Shown: positions 1 through 7,379 of the stretch, piece after piece
Numbering within the stretch: the first letter of the stretch is position 1
How the letters are laid out: every line of letters starts with the position of its first letter
Assembly (NCBI GenBank): GCA_047518265.1
Contig: JAKZRG010000021.1
Coordinates: forward strand, 1 to 64,000
DNA length: 64,000 nucleotides
From: Oceanospirillum sp047518265
Lineage (GTDB): Bacteria; Pseudomonadota; Gammaproteobacteria; Pseudomonadales; Halomonadaceae
Direction: 5' to 3'
The notes under the pieces: model-generated
Databases searched by the model: none
What the model saw: the letters and a program-made list of their open reading frames with translations, nothing else
Told to the model about the DNA's origin: nothing
Position numbers and translations under genes: made by a program

Positions 1-24
1 ACATATCGATTCGTATTTATTGCT

Positions 25-1053
25 CTAATTTTCTAACTTTTTCTGTTGCCGATAAAGTCCAGGTGCAATCCCGTGCCAGCGTTTAAAAGCCCGTTGAAAT
101 GCCACTGGAGCAGAAAATCCCATTAAATAACTAATTTCACCCAAGCTTAATGCAGTGTCCCGAATATAACGAGTGGCCAGAGCTTTGCGGGTATCATCCA
201 GTAAATTTTTAAACGAATTCCCCTCATCCTGTAAGCGTCGCTTTAACGTCCAAGATTCCATATGCAGATCAGAGGCAATATCCTTTAGGTTTGGTGTTTG
301 TCCCGTCAGCTTCATAGCGATAAGTTCTGCTACTTGTTGGCTAATATTTTGTCCTTGTTTCAATTTATTTAATTGTTGTTGGCAAATTTGCCGTATCTGT
401 TGATAGCTAATCGGATTGGCTAATGGATTTTTTTGTTGGCAAAGTGCGTGGGGGAGCCAAAGAACATTATTTTCTTGGGAAAAATTGACGGGTATATTCC
501 AGGATTCATAACTGGCAGCATAATTAGGTGCATCAAATTCAATTTCCGCCCGTGCTCCGGATAAATTCAGCGATTCTCCGACAAATGTCTTCAGCAAATT
601 TAACCAACCGGCAAAAAAAGCATCTACAACAAACAAATTATATGGGTTATAGGGCGATATGGAGTAAAACTGAAAGCCTGTATGGCTCTCTGTTTTAAGT
701 ATCTGGCTGTGCCCTCGACTGTTTTGGCTAAATAGTTTTTCAAACTCAATAAAAACAGTTAACGCTTGTTCTAGGTTTTTCGCACTTTGAGCGCAAAAAC
801 CCAATAAACCAAAATGATGAGCCTGAGTTTTCTCTCCCATTAAAAGGCCTATATCTTCCCGTTGGGTCAATTGAATCGCTTTATAACCCAAGCGCATATA
901 TCGGGGGATGCTGATGCGCCTTTCTGGATGGCTGTCTAATAGATCTTCTAGGCCAAATTCTGTAAACAAGGGCCAAGGGTCAATTTGGCAATCTTCAATT
1001 GCAAGCACTAGGCTTTGCAAAAAATTCACCTGTACATCACCTAACTGCATCAA
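25..1053 (-). CDS. AraC-family transcriptional regulator
   Basis: A 342-residue DNA-binding regulator. The N-terminal two thirds (about residues 20-200) look like the arabinose-binding-type sensor region of AraC regulators of the OruR/ArgR-like group. The C-terminal part (about 245-336) carries two helix-turn-helix motifs, the second containing SYLMGFSAPVAFQRAFKRW, the family hallmark. It is divergent from fadH across about 115 bases, so it may control that gene, although this is only inferred from position. The effector is unknown. The reading frame is complete, with an ATG start and normal family length. Confidence 0.9.
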   Translation of the reverse strand: MMQLGDVQVNFLQSLVLAIEDCQIDPWPLFTEFGLEDLLDSHPERRISIPRYMRLGYKAIQLTQREDIGLLMGEKTQAHHFGLLGFCAQSAKNLEQALTVFIEFEKLFSQNSRGHSQILKTESHTGFQFYSISPYNPYNLFVVDAFFAGWLNLLKTFVGESLNLSGARAEIEFDAPNYAASYESWNIPVNFSQENNVLWLPHALCQQKNPLANPISYQQIRQICQQQLNKLKQGQNISQQVAELIAMKLTGQTPNLKDIASDLHMESWTLKRRLQDEGNSFKNLLDDTRKALATRYIRDTALSLGEISYLMGFSAPVAFQRAFKRWHGIAPGLYRQQKKLEN

Positions 1054-1169
1054 TGCACCTTAAAGTTATTGATCTGTATTTTTAGGTTATTGTTTTTGCT
1101 GCTGGCTAGGCTAAAGTAAAGTCAAATTATAAACAACTGTTTAAATCGTGATTGATGGGGAATAAAACA

Positions 1170-3218
1170 ATGACCGCCAGCGACAATAATAATAAGCAAA
1201 CAGCCTATCCCAACCTGCTAGAACCTCTGGATTTAGGCTTTGTGACGCTTAGAAATAGAGTCTTGATGGGATCAATGCACACCAATTTAGAAGAAAGCCC
1301 AAATGGTTTTGTGCGTTTAGCGGCTTTTTATGCCGAGCGAGCTAAAAATGGTGTTGGTTTAATTGTTACTGGTGGCATAGGGCCCAACAAAGAAGGTGCG
1401 GTTTTTGAAGGCTCAGCCAAGATGACCACACCAGAGGAAGCCGAAGAACACAAGGTTATCACAGAAGCAGTACATAAAGAGGGCGGACGCATCTGTATGC
1501 AGATTTTGCATGCGGGCCGTTATGCCTATTCCCAGCGCTCTGTGGCACCTTCAGCTATTCAAGCTCCAATCAACCCTTTCCCTCCCCATGAATTAACCGG
1601 TGAGGAAGTGAAAAAACAGATCGCAGACTACGTGAACTGTGCCGCCATGGCGCAACAAGCAGGTTACGACGGTGTTGAGATAATGGGGTCAGAGGGTTAT
1701 CTGATTAACCAATTTATCGCCACCCGCACTAATAACCGTACCGATGAGTGGGGTGGTAGTTTTGATAACCGTACCCGTTTTGCTACCGAAATTGTGCGCC
1801 AGACTCGTGAAAAAGTAGGCACTGACTTTATTATTATCTTCCGTCTCTCCATGCTGGATCTGGTGGAAGGTGGTAGTGACTGGGAAGAAGTGGTTGAGCT
1901 AGGCAAGCGCATTGAAACTGCCGGTGCCACTCTAATTAATACGGGTATTGGTTGGCACGAAGCCCGTGTTCCAACCATTGCCACCAGTGTACCTCGTGCG
2001 GCCTTTACCCGTGTGACTCAACAGATGAAAGCGGTTTTATCCATTCCGCTGATCACCACCAACCGTATTAATACACCCGAAGTGGCTGAAGACGTATTGG
2101 CCGATGGCCATGCGGATATGGTCTCAATGGCCCGTCCTTTCCTAGCAGATCCTGCATTTGTCAGTAAGGCTGCAGAAAACCGTGCCGATGAGATCAATAC
2201 CTGTATCGGTTGTAACCAGGCTTGTCTTGATCATACCTTCCAGATGAAACTCACTTCTTGTCTGGTTAATCCACGTGCTTGTCATGAAACAGAAGTGGAT
2301 GTTCAGCCAACCGAACAGCGTAAAACAGTCGCTGTAATTGGTGCAGGCCCAGCAGGTTTGTCAGCGTCCACTATCGCTGCAGAGCGCGGCCATAGTGTGA
2401 CATTGTTTGATAGTGCCAGTGAGATTGGCGGTCAGTTTAATTACGCTAAGCGTATTCCCGGTAAAGAAGAGTTTTATGAGACTCTGCGTTACTTCAAACG
2501 TCGCATCGAAGTGACCGGTGTTGAATTAAAACTGAATACCCGAGTAGCGGCCGATGATCTACAGCATTTTGATGAAGTAATCCTGGCTACAGGCATTACC
2601 CCACGTACCCCAGAGATTGATGGCATCGATCACCCTAAAGTGATCAGTTATATCGAAGCCATCACAGGTGCAAAACCGGTTGGCAGTAAAGTTGCCGTAA
2701 TGGGAGCCGGTGGTATTGGTTTTGATGTCTCTGAATTGGTGACACAAAAAGGTGAATCTGCCAGCCTGAATATTGATGAATTTATGGCTGAATGGGGGGT
2801 TGATCTAACCGCCAAACATCGAGGCGGTGTTGAGGGAGTAACCGCCCACAAACCAGAAACCGCCCGTGATGTTTGGTTATTGCAACGAAAAACCAGCAAG
2901 CCCGGTGCCGGTTTGGGTAAAACCACCGGCTGGATTCACCGTGCCGCATTGCAAAAACGTGATGTAAAAATGCTATCAGGCTGTGATTATCAGAAGATTG
3001 ATGACGCCGGTTTACATATGACCGTCAACGGTGAAGAACAGCTACTGCCCGTCGATACCGTGATTATCTGTGCAGGCCAAACCCCATGTCGCGAATTGGA
3101 AGAAGGCTTAAAAGCACTGGGCAAACAGCCTCATCTGATTGGTGGTGCCGATGTGGCCGCAGAACTGGATGCTAAACGCGCCATCGATCAAGGTTTACGT
3201 TTAGCCGTCACTCTATAG
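1170..3218 (+). CDS. fadH: NADPH-dependent 2,4-dienoyl-CoA reductase FadH
   Basis: Iron-sulfur flavoenzyme that reduces 2,4-dienoyl-CoA during beta-oxidation of unsaturated fatty acids, in the cytoplasm. The N-terminal half is an old-yellow-enzyme FMN barrel. It is followed by a 4Fe-4S cysteine cluster (C-x2-C-x3-C-x11-C, in CIGCNQACLD then TSCLVNP) and an FAD/NADPH region beginning with VIGAGPAGLS near residue 390. I chose the ATG at 1170 because GGGGA lies 8-12 bases upstream; a TTG at 1152 or ATG at 1155 would add five or six residues. The length of about 682 residues is close to the usual 670-680. It is transcribed alone and is followed by a strong terminator. Confidence 0.93.
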   Translation: MTASDNNNKQTAYPNLLEPLDLGFVTLRNRVLMGSMHTNLEESPNGFVRLAAFYAERAKNGVGLIVTGGIGPNKEGAVFEGSAKMTTPEEAEEHKVITEAVHKEGGRICMQILHAGRYAYSQRSVAPSAIQAPINPFPPHELTGEEVKKQIADYVNCAAMAQQAGYDGVEIMGSEGYLINQFIATRTNNRTDEWGGSFDNRTRFATEIVRQTREKVGTDFIIIFRLSMLDLVEGGSDWEEVVELGKRIETAGATLINTGIGWHEARVPTIATSVPRAAFTRVTQQMKAVLSIPLITTNRINTPEVAEDVLADGHADMVSMARPFLADPAFVSKAAENRADEINTCIGCNQACLDHTFQMKLTSCLVNPRACHETEVDVQPTEQRKTVAVIGAGPAGLSASTIAAERGHSVTLFDSASEIGGQFNYAKRIPGKEEFYETLRYFKRRIEVTGVELKLNTRVAADDLQHFDEVILATGITPRTPEIDGIDHPKVISYIEAITGAKPVGSKVAVMGAGGIGFDVSELVTQKGESASLNIDEFMAEWGVDLTAKHRGGVEGVTAHKPETARDVWLLQRKTSKPGAGLGKTTGWIHRAALQKRDVKMLSGCDYQKIDDAGLHMTVNGEEQLLPVDTVIICAGQTPCRELEEGLKALGKQPHLIGGADVAAELDAKRAIDQGLRLAVTL

Positions 3219-3347
3219 GAGAAATATCTTCCCGAGGTTTCGTCTTGATCAGAGCTGTTTTTATATTGCCCTCTATAAGACGAGACCTTAAGAAGCTTTG
3301 GTTGCGTTAATTTCCGTTAGAATCACATAACTCCTCTTTGATTCGCA

Positions 3348-3370
3348 GGGAGCCAAAAGGCTCCCTTTTT
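3348..3370 (+). terminator. Rho-independent terminator downstream of fadH
   Basis: A perfect 7-bp stem, GGGAGCC/GGCTCCC, with an AAAA loop, followed directly by TTTTT. It lies 130 bases past the fadH stop on the same strand. Confidence 0.85.
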
Positions 3371-3415
3371 CTATAGAGTAAAATGTTACCTAATGAAGTT
3401 AGGACACACTGATGC

Positions 3416-3853
3416 TTAATGGGCATTGTCTGATTGAAAAATATGCTCCAGTGTTTCTGCAGAGAAAATATTATCTGACCATAGTTCTAGCTGCTGTGCA
3501 CTTGCTTCTTGTAATTTGTCGATAGCCCAATGAGGAAGCTCACCAAAACGCTGACTCAATTGCCGGGTCAGTAAATTGGCTTCCCCTTCAACTCTGCCTT
3601 TCTGCTTACCTCTCTCTTCCGCATCATTAATCAAACTAGCCTCATCATGCAGTGCGCGTTCGCGAACAAAAGCCAATCGACGGGTTTCTTCATCAGCGCT
3701 GAGCTCTTTCAGCCGTTCCATCGCTTTAAGAACAGGCTCGTAGGTAATTTCTGCCATTTTTAGCTCCTCCTGCCAATGTTCAAAAAAGGTAATCAAAGCC
3801 TGTAAGGGTTTTGACGATAAGCCAAGTTTGTCGGCTTTGTGCAGTTTTATCAA
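3416..3853 (-). pseudogene. Truncated Rpn-family nuclease/transposase remnant
   Basis: A 145-residue frame resembling only the C-terminal third of Rpn (PD-(D/E)XK nuclease, putative transposase) proteins. It has the leucine-rich stretch LGLSSKPLQALITFFEHWQ, the ERLKELSADEETRRLAF helix, a charged glutamate-rich linker (EERGKQKGRVEGEANLL) and the ending RFGELPHWAIDKLQ...LELWSDNIF. The N-terminal catalytic nuclease half is absent: only 48 bases separate it from the next gene upstream, and nothing there encodes the rest. I therefore read it as a decayed 5'-truncated copy. A short expressed protein cannot be excluded, because the internal frame is intact. Confidence 0.7.
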
Positions 3854-3901
3854 ATTTGACAGTGTAGTTGAAAATAATAGCAGTACTTGAGTAATATCTT
3901 A

Positions 3902-5170
3902 TTAACTCGATTTGCCCCCAACCCGAAAAACCTCCTCTGGTTTCTCCATGCCCTTTAAGCTGAAATATCCGCAGGATTGGAATATTTCAGTGTCACGTAA
4001 AACCCGATCTGTCGGTGTTTGCTGTAAAAACTCGCTTGATAGTAAAAGCTCGCTATTTAATTCAGAACATAAACCCTCAATACGAGATGCCAAGTTCACC
4101 GCTTGTCCAATCACTGTAAAATCTAATCGTTCCAAAGAGCCGATATTGCCGTATTTAACCTCGCCAAAGTTTAGGGCGATGCCGTGTTTGACCGGCACAC
4201 CGTACTTTTCAGTTAAGGCTTCTTGTCGCTTCTCTAGCATCTCAGATGCGCTTTTTGCCGCCTTAAAAGCATTAATACAAGCCTGACTATTTGATGTATC
4301 TTGCTGCACTGGAAAAATAGCCAGTACAGCATCGCCGATAAATTTAAGCACCTCGCCCTGGTGCTCCTTAACCGCCAAACCAATCAGCTCAAAATACTCA
4401 TTTAACAGGCTGATGAGATCATTGGCATTTAATCGACCAGACATCTTGGTAAACCCCCTCAGATCAGAAAACCAGATCGCCGCATCTAAGGTATTTACAT
4501 CCCCTCGTTTGATATCGCCGGATAAAACTCGCTGTCCCGGTTCACTGCCCAGATAGGTCTGCAATAGAGTACTGGTTAACCAATGATAAGCATGGATCTC
4601 CAGAATAAAATTCAATGGCGGCATCACCGTTTGAATATTATCGATATCCTGCTCCGTAAAACCGCCAACCTTACGGGTCACGCAGCTTAAGCAGCCCCGT
4701 TTACCATTGGTGAAAATAATTGGCAGAGCAAGGTAATCTGTACCACCTTGTTCATGGTATTCCTGCAGGATAGGAAAGCGGTATTCGGTACATTCAGGAG
4801 GCAAAGGCTCATGGATCAGCGCCGCCTGTTTTTTCATCACCTGAAACAGAGGGCTAATTAAAAACGGAGGGTTCCGAAAGGTCGAATTACCCAAAGAGAT
4901 ATCTTTAACAACGCCGTGAGTAAAGGTTTGCTCATTAGACGCAAAGATCTGCGCCGTCTTAGAGGTCTCAACAAACCCAGACTCCGGGCGCCAAACAAAT
5001 AGCTTAACCATCACCTCAGGATGCAACGCCCCCTGCACAATATTGATCCGCATGGGCTCCAAACCAAAAGCAATAAACAGCCCTGCCAGCTTATCGATCA
5101 ACACCGCCGAATTGCGGCAATGACTGCCTTCCTCAATTAACCACTGAATAGGATCAGAGAGATCTTTCAC
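3902..5170 (-). CDS. Class III adenylate cyclase with N-terminal GAF-like region
   Basis: Makes a cyclic nucleotide, probably cAMP. The C-terminal half (about residues 205-400) is a class III cyclase domain with FSDLRGFTKMSG carrying the first metal-binding aspartate and KFIGDAVLAIFP the second. DFTVIGQAVNLASRIE supplies the transition-state Asn and Arg. The Lys before FIGDA and the Asp in LDFTVIG are typical of ATP rather than GTP specificity. The first 190 residues resemble a GAF-like sensor. I see no membrane segment, so it is probably soluble. It is a single gene, and its promoter should lie in the 170 bases upstream. Confidence 0.88.
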   Translation of the reverse strand: MKDLSDPIQWLIEEGSHCRNSAVLIDKLAGLFIAFGLEPMRINIVQGALHPEVMVKLFVWRPESGFVETSKTAQIFASNEQTFTHGVVKDISLGNSTFRNPPFLISPLFQVMKKQAALIHEPLPPECTEYRFPILQEYHEQGGTDYLALPIIFTNGKRGCLSCVTRKVGGFTEQDIDNIQTVMPPLNFILEIHAYHWLTSTLLQTYLGSEPGQRVLSGDIKRGDVNTLDAAIWFSDLRGFTKMSGRLNANDLISLLNEYFELIGLAVKEHQGEVLKFIGDAVLAIFPVQQDTSNSQACINAFKAAKSASEMLEKRQEALTEKYGVPVKHGIALNFGEVKYGNIGSLERLDFTVIGQAVNLASRIEGLCSELNSELLLSSEFLQQTPTDRVLRDTEIFQSCGYFSLKGMEKPEEVFRVGGKSS

Positions 5171-5339
5171 AATGACCCCCTCACAGTATATAAGCCGACT
5201 GTTATTGAACGACTATCACCAAAGAGCCATAACAGCATTTCACTAAGCTTAGTTGAAGCCCCTTCTAAATGCCGTGAACCGGTCTTATCACTGCTATAAG
5301 CCTCTTATCTAACATTTCTTTATGGGCCAAAAAATAGAC

Positions 5340-5645
5340 TTAATAGAAAATACCTAGCCAGATAAAAGTGCCGCCATCACCTCTATAGATAGATAAAGTA
5401 AAGAACCCCTGAGCCAGCTCCCGACGAGACCGCCCCTGTAACGACTCCGTTTGACCGGACAACCAAAGGTCAATTTCCTGATCTGAAGTGTCAGCGTTTA
5501 AATGGATAACCTTGGAACGAATTCTTTGCTCGTACAGCCAATCATCCATCTCCGTTGTTGCCGTGGACTCCGGCCAATCCGGTAGATCTGGATGTTGCCA
5601 GTTACCATTTTCCTCACGTTTAACGTCTTTGGGTTGTATCGCCAT
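5340..5645 (-). CDS. Hypothetical protein, last gene of phage-like small operon
   Basis: A 101-residue protein that I do not recognise. It is acidic and tryptophan-rich at the start (EENGNWQHPDLPDWPES) and ends in a hydrophobic GGTFIWLGIFY. Its ATG overlaps the stop of the preceding gene by one base (TAATG), which indicates translational coupling. It is the fourth gene of a packed operon headed by a small HTH protein and divergent from a repressor, an arrangement typical of the early region of a prophage or satellite element. No function is assigned. Confidence 0.6.
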   Translation of the reverse strand: MAIQPKDVKREENGNWQHPDLPDWPESTATTEMDDWLYEQRIRSKVIHLNADTSDQEIDLWLSGQTESLQGRSRRELAQGFFTLSIYRGDGGTFIWLGIFY

Positions 5646-5908
5646 TACCTTTCCTTATCGGGTGATCCTTGTCTGAGTAGCAGCGAAATCGACAAATCAT
5701 AATGCCGCCTATAGTGTTCACCGGATCTTTCAGCGCTCAAGTTTTTATAAGCCGAGTAATATCCTTCCCGATAATGCCTTGTACATTGAAGGTGAGAGTT
5801 TCTGTGAACACTTGATATAACCGGAACCTGCTTGATAAGAGATTTATCGGGGCCGGTATCATCCATGCTTTCAGAAGCGTGGTTTAATCCGAGAGCGTTA
5901 ATCGACAT
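5645..5908 (-). CDS. Hypothetical protein of phage-like small operon
   Basis: An 87-residue basic, histidine- and tyrosine-rich protein (for example QCTRHYREGYYSAYKN) with no domain I recognise. It begins one base after the stop of the upstream gene (TAA-A-ATG), with AAGGGG about 12 bases upstream, and its own stop overlaps the next ATG. The tight packing supports it being a real translated gene. Its role is unknown. The context suggests a small early protein of a mobile element. Confidence 0.5.
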   Translation of the reverse strand: MSINALGLNHASESMDDTGPDKSLIKQVPVISSVHRNSHLQCTRHYREGYYSAYKNLSAERSGEHYRRHYDLSISLLLRQGSPDKER

Positions 5909-5909
5909 T

Positions 5910-6317
5910 TTAATGAGAGCCCCTTAACCACGCCTCTAACTCACATAACTGAAAATTCAGGCCATCCATATCGCCGCTTCTTAGTAAAGATCGGCAATAC
6001 TCCAACCGATTTGCCACAGTATTCTTTTCCCCAATATCAGCCAGAACACACAGCCCATTAGCCCAGCGAGACATACGAATAATGCTCCCTTGCAGAGCAT
6101 AACAATCAGACTCATTAAACTGATCAAAAGCGCTTTCGGGTTTAAAGCCACCTAACCGAGAGACCTGTAACAAAGTACGCCGCTCTGCACGATGCATACT
6201 ATTCCAAGTTTGCGCCAAAGATAGCCAGCGATTATCGATATCAACAGCGCCGCTAAACCTAAGCGATAAAGGATCAACAGCATCATAAGATTGAGTACAA
6301 GAAGGCTTTCTCAACAT
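5910..6317 (-). CDS. Hypothetical protein of phage-like small operon
   Basis: A 135-residue soluble protein rich in Trp, Cys and Arg (for example LSLAQTWNSMHRAERRTLLQ and LCELEAWLRGSH). I recognise no family. It starts 11 bases after the stop of the HTH gene, with an AGGG ribosome-binding site about 8 bases from the ATG. It is co-transcribed with three other small genes. Phage-type regulatory or host-takeover functions are possible, but nothing in the sequence establishes one. Confidence 0.55.
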   Translation of the reverse strand: MLRKPSCTQSYDAVDPLSLRFSGAVDIDNRWLSLAQTWNSMHRAERRTLLQVSRLGGFKPESAFDQFNESDCYALQGSIIRMSRWANGLCVLADIGEKNTVANRLEYCRSLLRSGDMDGLNFQLCELEAWLRGSH

Positions 6318-6328
6318 ACCAAAACCCT

Positions 6329-6565
6329 CTATCCCAAATGATCAGAATCTGTTTTTAGAATCTCCACCAACGCCACCATATTGATTAACCGACGCTTACC
6401 AATCTTAATGGTCGGGTAATAACCCCGCTTCACCTGATGCTCAATCGTGTCACTGCTTAAACCGATAAAATCAGCAAATTTTTCCTGAGTCATTAACGGC
6501 GGCATCCCATTGACCGTCAATTTAGGCTCATTATTGGCCTTTATAGGTTCTAGTTCCTGATCCAT
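6329..6565 (-). CDS. Small helix-turn-helix protein (excisionase/Cox-like)
   Basis: A 78-residue DNA-binding protein. The segment MTQEKFADFIGLSSDTIEHQ followed by GYYPTIKIGKRRLINMVAL matches the winged/MerR-like HTH seen in excisionases and Cox/Apl-type phage regulators. There the helix pair is followed by a basic wing that positions the protein in the groove. I chose the ATG at 6565 because AGGGAG sits about 9 bases upstream; an in-frame ATG at 6598 is less well supported. It is the first gene of the leftward operon and faces the repressor gene, as cox faces the repressor gene in P2-like phages. No integrase is present in the window. Confidence 0.72.
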   Translation of the reverse strand: MDQELEPIKANNEPKLTVNGMPPLMTQEKFADFIGLSSDTIEHQVKRGYYPTIKIGKRRLINMVALVEILKTDSDHLG

Positions 6566-6630
6566 TTGATAAACTCCCTCTTTCGGGTGTGACAGCACCC
6601 CTGACTCGTTTGCGTTCTAAAATTTATAGT

Positions 6631-6648
6631 GTAGGAGAGTTTTCCTAC
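6631..6648. promoter_or_regulatory. Palindromic operator O1 in divergent phage-like promoter region
   Basis: The inverted repeat GTAGGA-N6-TCCTAC is perfect. It lies between the leftward small operon and the rightward repressor gene. A second, less perfect copy with the same 6-base spacing lies 31 bp further on. A repressor dimer site is inferred. Confidence 0.6.
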
Positions 6649-6661
6649 TATATTGAGAGTA

Positions 6662-6677
6662 TAGGAGTACTTTCCAT
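6662..6677. promoter_or_regulatory. Second operator-like half-palindrome O2, overlapping the repressor RBS
   Basis: TAGGA-N6-TCCAT repeats the O1 pattern with one degenerate arm. It overlaps AGGAG, the ribosome-binding site of the repressor gene, so binding here could give autorepression. This is inferred from sequence symmetry only. Confidence 0.5.
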
Positions 6678-6678
6678 C

Positions 6679-7170
6679 ATGTCAATGACAATTGGAGAGA
6701 AAGTAAGGTCAATTAGAGACTACGAAGGATTATCACGACCAGATTTTTGTGAAGTCGTAGGTATTAATAAAGAAACGTTAGTCACTACAGAAAATGGCCG
6801 TAATGAGCCAAAAGTTGGTTTAATTGAAGCTATTTGTAAGGCTTATCCACAGTATGTACTGTGGCTGATGACGGGAGAGGTGTATTCAGATCTGCAACAG
6901 GTATCACCACTCAATCCAGAAAATATTGGTAGTAAAATTCTCCATGTAAGAGAGGCTGAAAACCTTTCTACGAGTGACTTTTCCGATAAAGTAAATTTGG
7001 ATTTAGCTACACTGACTCAAGTTGAAACGGGGAAAGTAAAAGTTTCGTCTGAAATACCTCAGGCTGTTTGTATCGCATTTCCACAATATACACTTTGGTT
7101 AATGACAGGGCAGACTGACCCTAACAGTGGGCAAATTGCACCAGACCAGTCTAAGAAATCATTAAAATAA
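6679..7170 (+). CDS. Phage-type repressor with two tandem XRE helix-turn-helix domains
   Basis: A 163-residue protein made of two homologous halves. Each has a Cro/C1-type HTH followed by the same ending: AYPQYVLWLMTGEV in the first half and AFPQYTLWLMTGQT in the second. The first half keeps the better HTH (RPDFCEVVGINKETLVTTEN); the second is diverged. Single-chain tandem HTH proteins of this kind may bind a palindrome as a monomer. The ATG at 6679 was chosen because AGGAG lies upstream and the coding similarity starts there; 6685 is an alternative. A terminator follows immediately. It probably represses the divergent small operon. Confidence 0.8.
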   Translation: MSMTIGEKVRSIRDYEGLSRPDFCEVVGINKETLVTTENGRNEPKVGLIEAICKAYPQYVLWLMTGEVYSDLQQVSPLNPENIGSKILHVREAENLSTSDFSDKVNLDLATLTQVETGKVKVSSEIPQAVCIAFPQYTLWLMTGQTDPNSGQIAPDQSKKSLK

Positions 7171-7183
7171 TCAAATACTGATA

Positions 7184-7215
7184 AGGCTCCAAAGCAGGGG
7201 CCTGTTTTATTTTTA
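7184..7215 (+). terminator. Terminator after the repressor gene
   Basis: The stem AGGCTCC/GGGGCCT (one G-U pair) with a 6-base loop is followed by GTTTTATTTTTA. It lies 14 bases past the repressor stop. Confidence 0.75.
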
Positions 7216-7245
7216 TATCGAATACACCAACCGAAGTACCTCCCT

Positions 7246-7276
7246 GTAGCGAGGATAAGCCAGAGGCGCATCCGCG
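7246..7276 (+). repeat. 31-bp dispersed repeat, copy 1
   Basis: This 31-base segment, which begins GTAGCGAGGATAAGCC and ends with GCATCCGCG, recurs in inverted orientation at 23913-23943 with a single mismatch. It resembles widespread intergenic repeats of gammaproteobacteria built around GGATAAGC...GCGCATCC. It lies between the repressor terminator and the TIR operon. Confidence 0.8.
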
Positions 7277-7379
7277 AAATTACCTTCCGTTTACCTGAAT
7301 ACTTAAAACTTATAGCCTCGAATACCTTATAGGTAATAGCTTCTATAAATATCTTAAGTATTATGTTCTTAGGGAATTT

